This document shows positions 8,043 through 21,222 of a stretch of DNA of 59,771 bases, in pieces. The DNA lies in NCBI GenBank assembly GCA_002480525.1, contig DLCH01000074.1, positions 36,744-96,514 on the forward strand, read 5' to 3'. The notes below the pieces were generated by a model that did not search any database, had not been told where the DNA came from, and saw only the letters and a list, made by a program, of their open reading frames with translations. Numbering within the stretch: position 1 is the stretch's first letter; every line of letters begins with the position of its first letter. The position numbers and the translations under genes were made by a program. This DNA comes from Gammaproteobacteria bacterium UBA7803 (GTDB lineage: Bacteria > Pseudomonadota > Gammaproteobacteria > Pseudomonadales > Azotimanducaceae).

Positions 8043-8558
8043 TTAGTCCAGCGAGTCGCCCCCGGCGTCGGGCAGCGCCTTGGGGCGCATGGTCAGATCC
8101 ACGGTGGCGGTGCCGAACGCGGCGTCGGGCCAGTCGCCGGGCAGGTCCAGGCGGGCGACGCCGAAGGTCGGCAGGTTGACCGTCACCGTCTCGCCGGCCA
8201 GCAGATTGAGGATCTGGGTCATGCCCGGGTTGTGGGCCACGACCGCCACTGCGGTGACGTCGGGCGGCGTGGCCCGGATCACGTCCAGAATCGTCTCGGG
8301 GGGCGCGTTGTACAGCCGATGCTCCTCGACCACCCGTGGCCCGGCAGCGGCGAAGCCGGCGGCGACGAAGCGGGCCGTCGACAGGGCGCGGACGGCATCG
8401 CTGGTCCAGATCCAGGTGGCCGGCCGGTCCTGGCCGGCGAGCCAGGCGGCCATGCGCGGGCCGTCCCGCTCGCCGCGGCCGTTCAGCGGCCGGTCGAAAT
8501 CCCGGGCCGCACCGCTGTCCCAGTCGGACTTGGCGTGTCGGATCAACCAGAGCTTCAC
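8043..8558 (-). CDS. SixA-like phosphohistidine phosphatase (histidine phosphatase family)
   Basis: A 171-residue histidine-phosphatase-fold protein. The catalytic RH motif is in KLWLIRHAKSDWD at the N-terminus, with a second conserved His in VVAHNPGMTQIL. The RHAKS form and short length match the SixA branch, which dephosphorylates phosphohistidine in signalling or phosphotransfer proteins in E. coli. GTG at 8558 has GGAG 6 nt upstream; an ATG at 8564 lies directly against that GGAG and is less likely. It diverges from the thiolase gene, with about 127 bp between the starts. Confidence 0.85.
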   Translation of the reverse strand: MKLWLIRHAKSDWDSGAARDFDRPLNGRGERDGPRMAAWLAGQDRPATWIWTSDAVRALSTARFVAAGFAAAGPRVVEEHRLYNAPPETILDVIRATPPDVTAVAVVAHNPGMTQILNLLAGETVTVNLPTFGVARLDLPGDWPDAAFGTATVDLTMRPKALPDAGGDSLD

Positions 8559-8685
8559 GAGCATCTCCGCAACGGGGGAGGGCAGTCTACCATCCGCCTG
8601 TCCGGGTGCCCGGCTGGCACGGGCCGGTTAGAATCGACGGCAGCGCGCGCGACGCGCGCACCAGCCACGACGGGGAGACGGTGAC

Positions 8686-9885
8686 ATGGGATTGCGCGGG
8701 GAGGCGGCCATCGTCGGCATCGCCGAGTATCCGCATCAGCGGAGATACGAGGGGCCGAGAAAATTCACGCTGGAGCAGTGGTCCGAGCTGACGGCGCTGG
8801 CCCTGCAGGACGCCGGGCTCGAGGCCGGTGACGTGGACGGTCTGGTCTGCTCCGACATCCGCGAGTCCGGCATGTTCACGCCGGCCACCGTGGTCGAGTA
8901 CCTGGGCCAGCCGGTCAACTTCGCCGAGCGTATCGATCTCGGCGGCGCGACCGCCGTCGGCATGGTCTGGCGGGCCGCCGCCGCCATCGAGCTCGGCATC
9001 TGCGACGTTGTGGTCTGCGCGCTGCCGGCCCTGCCGATTCCCAGCAATCCGAACCCGGGTCCGGTGGACCCCCAGCGGTTCTTCCAGTCGTCGAGCCCGA
9101 ACTGGGGCTCGCCCCAGGCGGAATTCGACATCCCCTACGGCAACCTGGCCCAGAATGCCGGCTACGCGATGATCGCCCAGCGCTACGCCGCCGAGTTCGG
9201 CTACGATCCGGAGATCATGGCGAAGCTGGTGGCGGATCAGCGGGCCAACGGCGCGCTCAATCCGAACGCGGCGTTCTACGGCAAGCCGGTCAGCGTGGCA
9301 GACGTGCTGGGGAGCAAGATGATCGCCGATCCCCTGCGCATGCTGGAGATCGTCATGCCCGTGGCCGGCGGCGGCGCCGTCGTGCTGGCGGCCCGGGAGG
9401 TGGCGGAGCGCTGCCGGCACCGCGGCGCCTACGTCACGGGCTTCGGCGAGCATCTCACCATCAAGACACCCACCTATGCCGAGGACATGTGCCGGACCCC
9501 GGTGGGCCCGGCGTCCGAGCAGGCGTTCGCCATGGCCGGCCTGACGCCGCGCGACGTCGACGCCGCGGAGATCTACGACTGCTACACCATCACGGTGCTG
9601 CTGACCCTCGAGGACGCCGGTTTCTGCGGCAAGGGCGAGGGCATGGCCTTCATCCGCGACCACGACCTGCGCTGCGCCGGGGACTTCCCCGTCAACACCC
9701 ACGGTGGGCAGCTCGGCATGGGGCAGGCCGGCGCCGCCGGCGGCATGACCCAGGTGGTGGAGGCGGCCAGGCAGGTCATGGGCCGGGCGGGCGAACGTCA
9801 GGTGGCCGGCTGCGACACGGTCTACGTGTCCGGCACCGGCGGAGTCATGAGCGAGCAGAGCGCGCTGCTGCTGCAGGGAGGCTGA
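8686..9885 (+). CDS. Thiolase-fold protein (Ltp2/SCPx-like) lacking the usual catalytic Cys
   Basis: A 399-residue thiolase-superfamily protein. It has the SCPx/lipid-transfer thiolase layout, including VSGTGGVMSEQSALLL at the end and NTHGGQLGMGQAGAAGG in place of the usual GGxxxxGHPxGASG. The segment that normally holds the acyl-accepting Cys reads IDLGGATAVG (about residues 83-92), so the nucleophile is missing, and the GHP His is replaced by Gln. Such Cys-less thiolases paired with a DUF35 protein include Ltp2, the retro-aldolase of steroid side-chain degradation, so C-C cleavage rather than thiolysis is likely. ATG at 8686 follows GGGGAGA. The DUF35 partner starts 2 bp after the stop. Confidence 0.85.
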   Translation: MGLRGEAAIVGIAEYPHQRRYEGPRKFTLEQWSELTALALQDAGLEAGDVDGLVCSDIRESGMFTPATVVEYLGQPVNFAERIDLGGATAVGMVWRAAAAIELGICDVVVCALPALPIPSNPNPGPVDPQRFFQSSSPNWGSPQAEFDIPYGNLAQNAGYAMIAQRYAAEFGYDPEIMAKLVADQRANGALNPNAAFYGKPVSVADVLGSKMIADPLRMLEIVMPVAGGGAVVLAAREVAERCRHRGAYVTGFGEHLTIKTPTYAEDMCRTPVGPASEQAFAMAGLTPRDVDAAEIYDCYTITVLLTLEDAGFCGKGEGMAFIRDHDLRCAGDFPVNTHGGQLGMGQAGAAGGMTQVVEAARQVMGRAGERQVAGCDTVYVSGTGGVMSEQSALLLQGG

Positions 9886-9887
9886 CC

Positions 9888-10298
9888 ATGAGCATCGAGC
9901 TGGAACGACCGCTGCCCCGGCCGACTCCGACGAGCCGGCCGTTCTGGGACGGTCTGCAGGAAGGCCGGGTACGGCTGCAGCGCTGCGACGACTGCGGCGC
10001 CTGGGTGTTCTATCCGCGCAACCGCTGTCACCGCTGCCTGTCGGCGGCGCTCACCTGGCACGACGTCAGCGGGGCGGCCACGCTGTACACCTTCACCATC
10101 GCCCGTCAGCCCACCTCGCCCCACTTCGCCGGGGACGTCCCCCAGTACCTCGCGGTGGTGGAACTCGCCGAGGGCGTGCGCCTGACGTCCACCCTGGTGG
10201 ACGTCGACGAGAGCCGCATTCGTGTCGGCATGGCCCTGGCGCCGGTCTTCGAGCCGGTCGACGACGATCTGACGATGCTGCGTTTCCGGCCCGCCTGA
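9888..10298 (+). CDS. Zn-ribbon/OB-fold DUF35 acyl-CoA partner protein
   Basis: A 136-residue DUF35 protein. The N-terminal rubredoxin-like zinc ribbon has CDDCGAW and NRCHRC (two CxxC pairs), and the following OB-fold strand region reads LYTFTIARQP. DUF35 proteins bind acyl-CoA and form complexes with thiolase-fold enzymes, for example ChsH2 with Ltp2. The gene is placed 2 bp after the Cys-less thiolase, so the two products very probably act as one enzyme. A GC-rich hairpin lies just downstream, before the convergent TRIC gene. Confidence 0.9.
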   Translation: MSIELERPLPRPTPTSRPFWDGLQEGRVRLQRCDDCGAWVFYPRNRCHRCLSAALTWHDVSGAATLYTFTIARQPTSPHFAGDVPQYLAVVELAEGVRLTSTLVDVDESRIRVGMALAPVFEPVDDDLTMLRFRPA

Positions 10299-10310
10299 CG
10301 GCGGGGCGGC

Positions 10311-10332
10311 CGGCGCCGGAACGGGGGCGCCG
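10311..10332. terminator. GC-rich hairpin between convergent genes
   Basis: CGGCGCC (10311-10317) pairs with GGCGCCG (10326-10332) across an 8-nt loop, between the stop of the DUF35 gene and that of the TRIC gene. There is no U-tract, so it may be only a weak or bidirectional terminator. Confidence 0.3.
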
Positions 10333-10932
10333 TCAGCCGCCGCGGCGCGGCAGCGACAGGTCCCAGACGAGCGCGGCGGCCCGTACCGCGAAGCACACGG
10401 CGGCGCCGATCCACACCGCCGCGGCGTCCGCCAGCCCGGCGTGGAGCAGGGCCACGTAGGCCGCCGCGCCGGCGAAGGCCGCGGTGGCGTACACGTCGCG
10501 CCGCAGGATCAGCGGCACTTCGTTGCACACCACGTCGCGGATGATGCCGCCCACCACGGCGCTCATCACGCCCATGACCATGGCGTTCACCGGGCCGAGC
10601 CCCAGCGCCAGGGTCTTGGCGGCGCCCAGCACGCAGAACAGCGACAGCCCTACCGCGTCCGCCCACACCAGCCACTGGCCGGCCCGCTGGATGGCGTTGG
10701 CCGCGACGAAGGTCAGCACCGCCGCCGCCAGGCTCATGAGCAGGTAGGTCGGGTCGGTGAGCCAGAACACGGGCGCGTCGATGATCACGTCGCGCAGCGT
10801 GCCGCCCCCGAGCGCCGGCAGCAGGGCGATGACCACGAACCCGAACAGGTCCATGCGGCGGCGGTCGGCGGCCATGGCCCCGGACAGCGCGAACACGAAC
10901 ACGCCGAACAGATCGAGCAGATAGAGCGTCAT
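10333..10932 (-). CDS. TRIC-family (UPF0126) cation channel membrane protein
   Basis: A 199-residue integral membrane protein with about seven helices. It contains the two internal repeats of the prokaryotic TRIC/YicG family: GGGTLRDVI in the first half and GGIIRDVVCNEVPLIL in the second. TRIC proteins form homotrimeric K+/Na+-conducting channels; the bacterial role is unclear. It is divergent from the secreted Arg/His/Asp-rich protein gene, and the shared intergenic region carries 11-bp-phased repeats. Confidence 0.9.
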   Translation of the reverse strand: MTLYLLDLFGVFVFALSGAMAADRRRMDLFGFVVIALLPALGGGTLRDVIIDAPVFWLTDPTYLLMSLAAAVLTFVAANAIQRAGQWLVWADAVGLSLFCVLGAAKTLALGLGPVNAMVMGVMSAVVGGIIRDVVCNEVPLILRRDVYATAAFAGAAAYVALLHAGLADAAAVWIGAAVCFAVRAAALVWDLSLPRRGG

Positions 10933-10954
10933 CTAGCGCGTCACCCGCATGGCC

Positions 10955-10993
10955 GTTCAGATTGGCGACAGGTTGGGTTCAGAACGCATTCAG
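10955..10993 (+). promoter_or_regulatory. 11-bp-phased GTTCAG half-sites (OmpR-type response-regulator pattern)
   Basis: GTTCAG occurs at 10955 and 10977 and ATTCAG at 10988, so the spacings are 22 and 11 bp. A degenerate CGACAG copy fills the missing phase at 10966. Direct half-sites repeated every 11 bp are characteristic of OmpR/PhoP-family response regulators. The block lies in the divergent region upstream of the gene at 11041 and of the TRIC gene. The regulator is not identified. Confidence 0.45.
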
Positions 10994-11040
10994 CACCTCG
11001 CCGTTAGCTTGTGCCGTGCCTGTCAACGAGGAGTACGGAC

Positions 11041-11493
11041 ATGACCAGAACCACCACTGCCCTGATCGGCGCCGGCCTGCTGGCTTTCGGTCTCGGGACG
11101 CCGCTGGCGGCCAGTGCCCATGCCGAGGACAACGCCCTGGCGTTCGTCATCGGCGCCGCCGTGGGCCAGGCGCTGGACGACGATCGCAAGCACCTGCGCC
11201 ACCCCCACCGGTCGCCGGTGGTGCACGTCCACAGCCGCCACGGCAGGGACGACTACCGGGGCTGGCGCGGCCATCACAAGGGCTGGTACCACGGCAAGGG
11301 CCACAAGTACGGCCACTGGAAGGCCAAGCGCTGGGCCCACTACCGCCGGGACCTGCGCGACGACCGCCACGACTGGCGCCACGACCGGCGTCATGAGCGT
11401 CGCCACGATCGGCGCGACGACCGCCGGCACGAGCGCCGCCACGATCGCCGCCACGATCGGGACGATCGGCGGTGGGAGCGTCGCGGTCACTGA
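11041..11493 (+). CDS. Secreted Arg/His/Asp-rich low-complexity protein
   Basis: A 150-residue protein with an N-terminal signal peptide (LIGAGLLAFGLGTPLAASAHA), so it is exported. The mature part has a short helical stretch (LAFVIGAAVGQAL), a His/Gly/Lys-rich middle (GWYHGKGHKYGHWKAKRW) and a C-terminal run of HDRR and HERR repeats from about residue 100 to the end. ATG at 11041 is preceded by GAGGAG at a good distance. The composition suggests binding of metal ions, polyanions or the cell surface. No family is recognised with certainty. The phased GTTCAG repeats upstream suggest two-component control. Confidence 0.75.
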   Translation: MTRTTTALIGAGLLAFGLGTPLAASAHAEDNALAFVIGAAVGQALDDDRKHLRHPHRSPVVHVHSRHGRDDYRGWRGHHKGWYHGKGHKYGHWKAKRWAHYRRDLRDDRHDWRHDRRHERRHDRRDDRRHERRHDRRHDRDDRRWERRGH

Positions 11494-11502
11494 CGCCGCC
11501 GC

Positions 11503-11532
11503 GCCGGGATCAGGCTGCCGCCTGATCCCGGC
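11503..11532. terminator. Perfect 13-bp hairpin between convergent genes
   Basis: GCCGGGATCAGGC (11503-11515) pairs perfectly with GCCTGATCCCGGC (11520-11532) over the loop TGCC. It contains the stop codon of the minus-strand hydrolase (11510-11512) and lies 10 bp past the stop of the plus-strand gene. No U-tract follows on either strand, but the very stable stem at a convergent junction fits a bidirectional terminator or RNA-stabilising structure. Confidence 0.5.
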
Positions 11533-12604
11533 TGCTCCGCACCCGGCGGACGAAGTCCGCCAGCCGGTCGAAGGCCTGCTCGGATTCCGGCAGATCGGCG
11601 CCGAAGGCCTGCCATACGTGCACCATGCCGTGCCAGGTCTCGAGCTCGGCGGGGCTGCCGGCGTGGCGGGCCTTGTTCACCCAGCGTCTGGCGTCATCGA
11701 TGAGAATCTCCGCCTCGCTGGCCTGCACCAGCACCGGCGGCAGATTCGCCAGGTCGCCGCGAACCGGCGACACCAGCGGGTCGTTCGGCCGGATCCGGTT
11801 CTGCAGCCACGCCGACCACAGCGTCAGCCACCGCGGGAATCGATTGATCATCCGGGCCATCGGGCCGAGCATCGGATCGCGCTCGACGTTGTGCCGCATG
11901 CTCGGGCTGGCGAAGGTCGCGTCGGTGAGCGGTGACAGCGCCATCGCCCCGTCCGCCTGGCGCAGTCCGGCATCGCCGGCGCGGTCCCGCAGCCAGGCGA
12001 TCAGCGACAGCGTGAGATTGCCGCCGGCCGAGTCGCCGGCGACGAACACCGCGTCCGCCGTGCCGGGCCCGTCCGGGCCGTTCTCCAGCAGCCACCGGTA
12101 GGCGGCGCGGCAGTCCTCGATGCCGTCCATGCGGCGGTGCTCCGGCATCAGCCGGTAGTCCAGGGCCAGCACGGCGAGGCCCGCGCGGCGCGCCAGCGCC
12201 GTGGTGATCGGGCGGTGGCTCAAGGGGCTGCCCATGGTGAAGGCGCCTCCGTGAATGTAGAGCAGCCGGCCGGTGGGCTCGCTGCCCTCCGGGACTACCC
12301 ATTCCGCCGGCCGGCCGGCCACGGTGACCGGCAGTATGCGCAGGCCGGCGACGTCCACGCCTTCGCCCATGGCGTCCATGGCGCGGCGCATGGTGTCGAG
12401 CCTCGCCTTGCCCTTGGCGTCGCCGGCGGCCTGGGCGAATTCCTTCACCTGGCGGACGACCTCCTGGCTGGCGGCGCTCGCCGCCCGGTTGACGGGGTCC
12501 GGCGCCGGGGTGTCGTAGCGGGACAGGTCCTGACCCGCCAGAAACAGCCGCGCCGTCGCCCACAGGACGGCGAACAGCCCGACGATCCACAGAATCCAGA
12601 TCAT
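11510..12604 (-). CDS. Alpha/beta hydrolase of the hormone-sensitive-lipase family
   Basis: A 364-residue esterase with an N-terminal membrane anchor (MIWILWIVGLFAVLWATARL). The oxyanion motif HGGAF, the nucleophile elbow GDSAGG, the acid region ILIDDARRW and the catalytic His in HGMVHVWQAF identify the bacterial HSL family, which acts on short-chain or lipid esters. ATG at 12604 has GGAGG 7 nt upstream; the frame stays open further upstream but only over the neighbouring gene. It follows the LLM flavoenzyme by 17 bp, so the two are likely one operon. Confidence 0.88.
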   Translation of the reverse strand: MIWILWIVGLFAVLWATARLFLAGQDLSRYDTPAPDPVNRAASAASQEVVRQVKEFAQAAGDAKGKARLDTMRRAMDAMGEGVDVAGLRILPVTVAGRPAEWVVPEGSEPTGRLLYIHGGAFTMGSPLSHRPITTALARRAGLAVLALDYRLMPEHRRMDGIEDCRAAYRWLLENGPDGPGTADAVFVAGDSAGGNLTLSLIAWLRDRAGDAGLRQADGAMALSPLTDATFASPSMRHNVERDPMLGPMARMINRFPRWLTLWSAWLQNRIRPNDPLVSPVRGDLANLPPVLVQASEAEILIDDARRWVNKARHAGSPAELETWHGMVHVWQAFGADLPESEQAFDRLADFVRRVRSSRDQAAA

Positions 12605-12621
12605 GACTTGGCCTCCTGCGG

Positions 12622-13527
12622 TCAGTCCCAGAGCGCGAAGCACTCGGCGATGGCGTCGAGCTGATTGCCGTGGGCGGAGGACGGCACGATGATCGGCGTC
12701 TTGATGCCGGCGTCGAACCAGGCCTCCACGCCCTCGCGCACCTTGGCGGCGGAGCCGAACAGGGTGGTGTCCGCGAGCCAGCGGTCCGACAGACATTCCG
12801 GCACCCGGTCGAAATCCTTCGCCGCCACGGCTTCCTCGACGGCGTTCATCTCCTCCTCGTAGCCCGCTTCCTTCCAGTAGTTGCGGTAGTTGGGCAGCAG
12901 CGCGTAGCTGGTCAGCGTCCGCCGGTTGACGGCCTTGGCGGCTTCCTCGTCGTCGGACACGCAGGTGGGGATCATGTTGCCGATGAAGAAGTCGCCGTCG
13001 CTGCGGGATTCCGGCTGCAGCACGCTGAGGGACGTGGCCATGTGGGAACGCGCGCCGTTGGCGAACACCATGCCGTCACCCACTTCCTCGGCGAGCTTGA
13101 TCATCTTCTGGCGCAGGGTCGCCAGCACGATGGGCGGCTGGTCGCCGACCCGGGGCACGGCCTTCAGGTCGGCGACGAACTGACGCATGTCGGCCAGCGG
13201 CTTGCCCTGGGTGATGCCCAGGCGCTTCATGGCCGGCTCGTGGCTGACGCCGACCCCGAAGCGGAAGCGGCCGCCCGACACCTCGTGGATGAACCCTGCG
13301 GTGCCGGCGAAGTCGGCGACGTTGCGGGTGTAGATGGGCGTGATGCTCGTGCCGAACTCGATCTCGCTGGTGGCCAGCGCGATGGCCTCGCACAGGGCCA
13401 GGTTGTCACCCAGGCTGGGACAGTAGATGCCGGAGAAACCGCGTTTCTCCACCTCCTTCGCGAGGTCGATGATCTTGCGGCGGCGGCCGGGCACGGCGGC
13501 CAGGCTGATGGCGGGCATGCGGGTCAT
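12622..13527 (-). CDS. LLM-class flavin-dependent oxidoreductase
   Basis: A 301-residue luciferase-like TIM-barrel protein. It has the family features EKRGFSGIYCPSL near the N-terminus, FGTSITPIYTRN, and the core motif GGRFRFGVGVSHEPAMKRLG. These enzymes use FMN or F420; the cofactor and substrate are not determinable here. ATG at 13527 has GGGGGAG upstream. It is first in a two-gene unit with the HSL esterase, a pairing that would suit oxidative then hydrolytic steps on a lipid or terpenoid; this is inference. Confidence 0.87.
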   Translation of the reverse strand: MTRMPAISLAAVPGRRRKIIDLAKEVEKRGFSGIYCPSLGDNLALCEAIALATSEIEFGTSITPIYTRNVADFAGTAGFIHEVSGGRFRFGVGVSHEPAMKRLGITQGKPLADMRQFVADLKAVPRVGDQPPIVLATLRQKMIKLAEEVGDGMVFANGARSHMATSLSVLQPESRSDGDFFIGNMIPTCVSDDEEAAKAVNRRTLTSYALLPNYRNYWKEAGYEEEMNAVEEAVAAKDFDRVPECLSDRWLADTTLFGSAAKVREGVEAWFDAGIKTPIIVPSSAHGNQLDAIAECFALWD

Positions 13528-13644
13528 GGTGGTCTCCCCCTCGTGTCTTCGGTGTATCCGGATCGTTGGTAGGCGCAACCCGGAACCATCGCGGATCGCG
13601 CCGGGTTTGGCAATGCACGGCTGCCGGGCCGCCGGCCCGGCGGC

Positions 13645-14430
13645 TCAGAACCAGCGTTCTCCCGACCTCTCGCGGGGCGGCGGCCGCACCCTCGGCCGGC
13701 GCACCCGGGGACCGCGCGGGCCGCCGTGGCCCGGCTTGCGGAACACCCACACCAGCGCCACGCCGGCGACGAAGCCGCCCACGTGAGCCCAGAAGGCGAC
13801 GCCGCCTTCCTCGGAGCCGAGGGCCGGAATGCCCTGCAGGAGCTGCAGCAGAAACCAGTAGCCGAGCATGAAGATCGCAGGCACGGCGACGGTGGTGACG
13901 ATGAAGCCGAGGAAGATCAGCAGGTTCACCCGGACCCTGGGAAACAGCAGGGCGTAGGCGCCCATGACGCCGCCGATGGCGCCGGAGGCCCCGACCATGG
14001 GCACCAGGCTGTCGGGATCCGTGACGATCTGCGCGGCGGCGGCGGCGAGGCCGCAGCACAGATAGAAGATCGCGAAGCGCACCGGCCCCATCTCGTCCTC
14101 GACGTTGTCGCCGAACACCCACAGGAACCACATGTTGCCGACGATGTGGAACCAGCCGCCGTGCATGAACATGGAGGTGACCAGGGAGATCGGATTGGCG
14201 TCGCCGTCGAAGCGGCACAGCAGGTTGGCGCCCACCTGGATCTGCGTGCCGGGCGAGACGTGGCCGAGCAGCTCGCCGGGCACCAGGGCGTAGTGGCACA
14301 TGGATTCGGCCAGCGCCCGGGGGCTGCCCAGCCCCTGCACGAGCACCCACACCGCCACGTTCAGGCCGATGATCACGAAGGTCGCGATCGGCAGATGGGC
14401 TCGCGGATTGTCGTCGCTGATGGGAAACAC
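13645..14430 (-). CDS. Rhomboid-family intramembrane serine protease
   Basis: A 261-residue membrane protein starting MFPISDDNPR (GTG at 14430), the typical N-terminus of this rhomboid subgroup. HGGWFHIVGNMWFLWVFG provides the conserved His and Asn region, GASGAIGG carries the catalytic Ser, and AHVGGFVAG the catalytic His. Six helices are apparent. The C-terminus is an Arg/Pro/Gly-rich cytoplasmic tail of about 30 residues. The frame is open far upstream but only as antisense of the ABC-F gene. The start has only a weak ribosome-binding site. Confidence 0.9.
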   Translation of the reverse strand: MFPISDDNPRAHLPIATFVIIGLNVAVWVLVQGLGSPRALAESMCHYALVPGELLGHVSPGTQIQVGANLLCRFDGDANPISLVTSMFMHGGWFHIVGNMWFLWVFGDNVEDEMGPVRFAIFYLCCGLAAAAAQIVTDPDSLVPMVGASGAIGGVMGAYALLFPRVRVNLLIFLGFIVTTVAVPAIFMLGYWFLLQLLQGIPALGSEEGGVAFWAHVGGFVAGVALVWVFRKPGHGGPRGPRVRRPRVRPPPRERSGERWF

Positions 14431-14503
14431 GGCGGCTCGTGGTCGGTGACGGCGATCGGGGTCATGGCGCGGCGGCCGCCGTGGCGGCGCTGCGGCGTCG
14501 CAC

Positions 14504-14533
14504 TTGTTAGTGCATGGACGGGTGCCGAATAAT
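14504..14533 (+). promoter_or_regulatory. Putative sigma70 promoter of the ABC-F gene
   Basis: TTGTTA (14504-14509) and AATAAT (14528-14533) are separated by 18 bp, ending 26 bp before the ABC-F start. It lies in the 129-bp divergent gap with the rhomboid gene, in an AT-rich patch that stands out from the flanking sequence. Confidence 0.4.
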
Positions 14534-14559
14534 GCGGACCGGCCCGCTAGTGTCTCCGC

Positions 14560-16278
<1,719 letters not shown>

Positions 16279-16291
16279 TCCGGCGGCGTGT

Positions 16292-16757
16292 TCAGGGCAG
16301 CGGGAACAGGTCGTCCCAGCCGACCCAGCGCCGCCCCTCGGGGCCTTTCAGCATGGTCCGGCGGATCAGCGGGTAGTGCACCGCATCCACCACGTTGCGC
16401 TCGCCGCCCATCAGGTAGACGAGATCCTCGTCGAAGGGATTGGACAGGGAATGGGCCGGCGACGGCGCCGGGAATCCCATGAAATCGCCGGGGCCCACCT
16501 CGAAGGCCTCGTCGCCGATGCGGGCGACCCCGCGCCCGGAGATCACGTACAGGAATTCCTCGTCGGCGTCGTGGTAGTGGTGCTGGGTGCTGTCCCGCCC
16601 CGGCGCCAGCCGCACCAGATGAATGCCGATCCGCTCCAGGCCGGCGGCATCGCCCAGGGTGCGGGTCAGGCGTACGGCGTTGTCGTTGAACTGGTGCTGA
16701 TGGCGGCGCTCGGGCAGCGCCTCGATGTCCGCCGCCCGGAGCAGGTGACGGGGTCCG

Positions 16758-16777
<20 letters not shown>
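16292..16777 (-). CDS. Cupin-domain protein
   Basis: A 161-residue single-domain cupin. Cupin motif 1 is seen in HHYHDADEEFLYVISGRG (His, His, Glu metal ligands) and motif 2 around FPAPSPAHSLSNPF. The metal and substrate are unknown; the family includes dioxygenases, isomerases and sugar-binding proteins. It overlaps the 3' end of hisC by 20 bp, so it is coupled to the nitrilase-hisC unit. Confidence 0.82.
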
Positions 16778-19898
<3,121 letters not shown>

Positions 19899-19932
19899 GC
19901 TGTAGAGGTTCCTATGGTTGTCGGGTTTGGCG

Positions 19933-21222
19933 TCAGCGTTTCTGACGTTGCTCGAGTTCCTGCTCGGCGCTGGCGAGCTTCACGCACAGCACCAGGATCT
20001 GCATCGCCACGGCGACGTCGTCGACGCTGGCGAAGGTCGGCGCGATGCGCAGGTTGCGGTCGTCGGGATCCCGGCCGTAGGGAAACGTCGCGCCGGGCGG
20101 CGTCAGGCTCAACCCGGCCTCGGCGGCCAGCGCCGCGACCTTGCCGGCCAGCCCCGGACGGGTGTCCAGCGACACGAAGTAGCCGCCCTTGGGGGTGGTC
20201 CAGCGGGCGACGTCGAGGGGGCCTAGCTCCTCCCGGAGCGCGGCCTCGACGGCGTCGAATTTCGGCTTGATCAGGCGTGCATGGGCCGCCATGTGCTCCT
20301 CGAGGCGATCGGCGAGGAACGCCACGTGGCGCAGCTGATTGACCTTGTCGGGGCCGATGCTGAAGGTGCCGAGGCGCTGCTCCAGGGTGGTGAGCACCGT
20401 CTCCGTCGCGGCCACGAAACCGAGACCGGCGCCGGCATAGGTGATCTTCGACGTGGAGCCGAACATCACCACGTGGTCCGCCGTGCCGGCCTCGCCGGCG
20501 AGGGTCATCAGCGGCGCCAGGCGGGCCGGCGGGAACTCCAGGTCGTGAACGGCGTAGGCGTTGTCCCACAGCACCAGGAAATCGTCCGCGGCCGCCAGTT
20601 CCGGCAGGCGCGCCATGCGCTCGACCACCTCGTCCGAGTAGATGCATCCGGTCGGGTTCGAGTACTTGGGCACGCACCAGATGCCCTTCACCGAGGCGTC
20701 GTCGCGCACCAGCGCCTCGACCTGGTCCATGTCCGGACCCTGGTCCGTCATCGTGACGTTGACCAGCTCGATGTCCAGCGACTCGGTGAGGGTGAAGTGC
20801 CGGTCGTAGCCGGGCACCGGCGCCAGCAGCTTGGGCGCGGCGTGCCGGTTCCAGGCCCGCTCGCCCTGCCACAGGCCGAAGCGCAGCGCGGTGTCGACCG
20901 TCAGGTACATCAGGGTGAGGCTGGAGTTGCCCCAGCAGACGACCTGCTCGGGCGCGCAGTCCATCAGCTCGGCGCCGAGCTGGCGGGCCTCCGGCAGACC
21001 GCGCAGGCCGCCGTAGTTGCGCACGTCGGTGCCGTCCGCGGCCCGGTAGTCGCCGCTCAGGATGTGATCCATCGGCGCGGACAGGTCGAGCTGGTCGGCG
21101 GCCGGCTTGCCCCGGGTGAGATCGAGCTTCACCCGGTTGCCCTTGGCCAGCTCGAGGTCGGCCTCGAGCCCGGCCTTAAAGTCCTCGAGCTGCTCGAGGG
21201 TCATGTCGGTCAGCTTGGTCAT
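19933..21222 (-). CDS. Type Ic (AspT-like) aspartate aminotransferase
   Basis: A 429-residue PLP enzyme of the unusual class Ic group of aspartate aminotransferases (MLMS-like family known from Corynebacterium and many Proteobacteria). It has KLDLTRGKPAADQLDLS near the N-terminus, CVPKYSNPTGCIYSDEVVERM, LWDNAYAVHDLEF and the presumptive PLP lysine in FGSTSKITYAGAG. It should interconvert aspartate/2-oxoglutarate and oxaloacetate/glutamate. ATG at 21222 shares one base with the argC stop (TGATG), so it is translationally coupled to arginine synthesis. Confidence 0.87.
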   Translation of the reverse strand: MTKLTDMTLEQLEDFKAGLEADLELAKGNRVKLDLTRGKPAADQLDLSAPMDHILSGDYRAADGTDVRNYGGLRGLPEARQLGAELMDCAPEQVVCWGNSSLTLMYLTVDTALRFGLWQGERAWNRHAAPKLLAPVPGYDRHFTLTESLDIELVNVTMTDQGPDMDQVEALVRDDASVKGIWCVPKYSNPTGCIYSDEVVERMARLPELAAADDFLVLWDNAYAVHDLEFPPARLAPLMTLAGEAGTADHVVMFGSTSKITYAGAGLGFVAATETVLTTLEQRLGTFSIGPDKVNQLRHVAFLADRLEEHMAAHARLIKPKFDAVEAALREELGPLDVARWTTPKGGYFVSLDTRPGLAGKVAALAAEAGLSLTPPGATFPYGRDPDDRNLRIAPTFASVDDVAVAMQILVLCVKLASAEQELEQRQKR

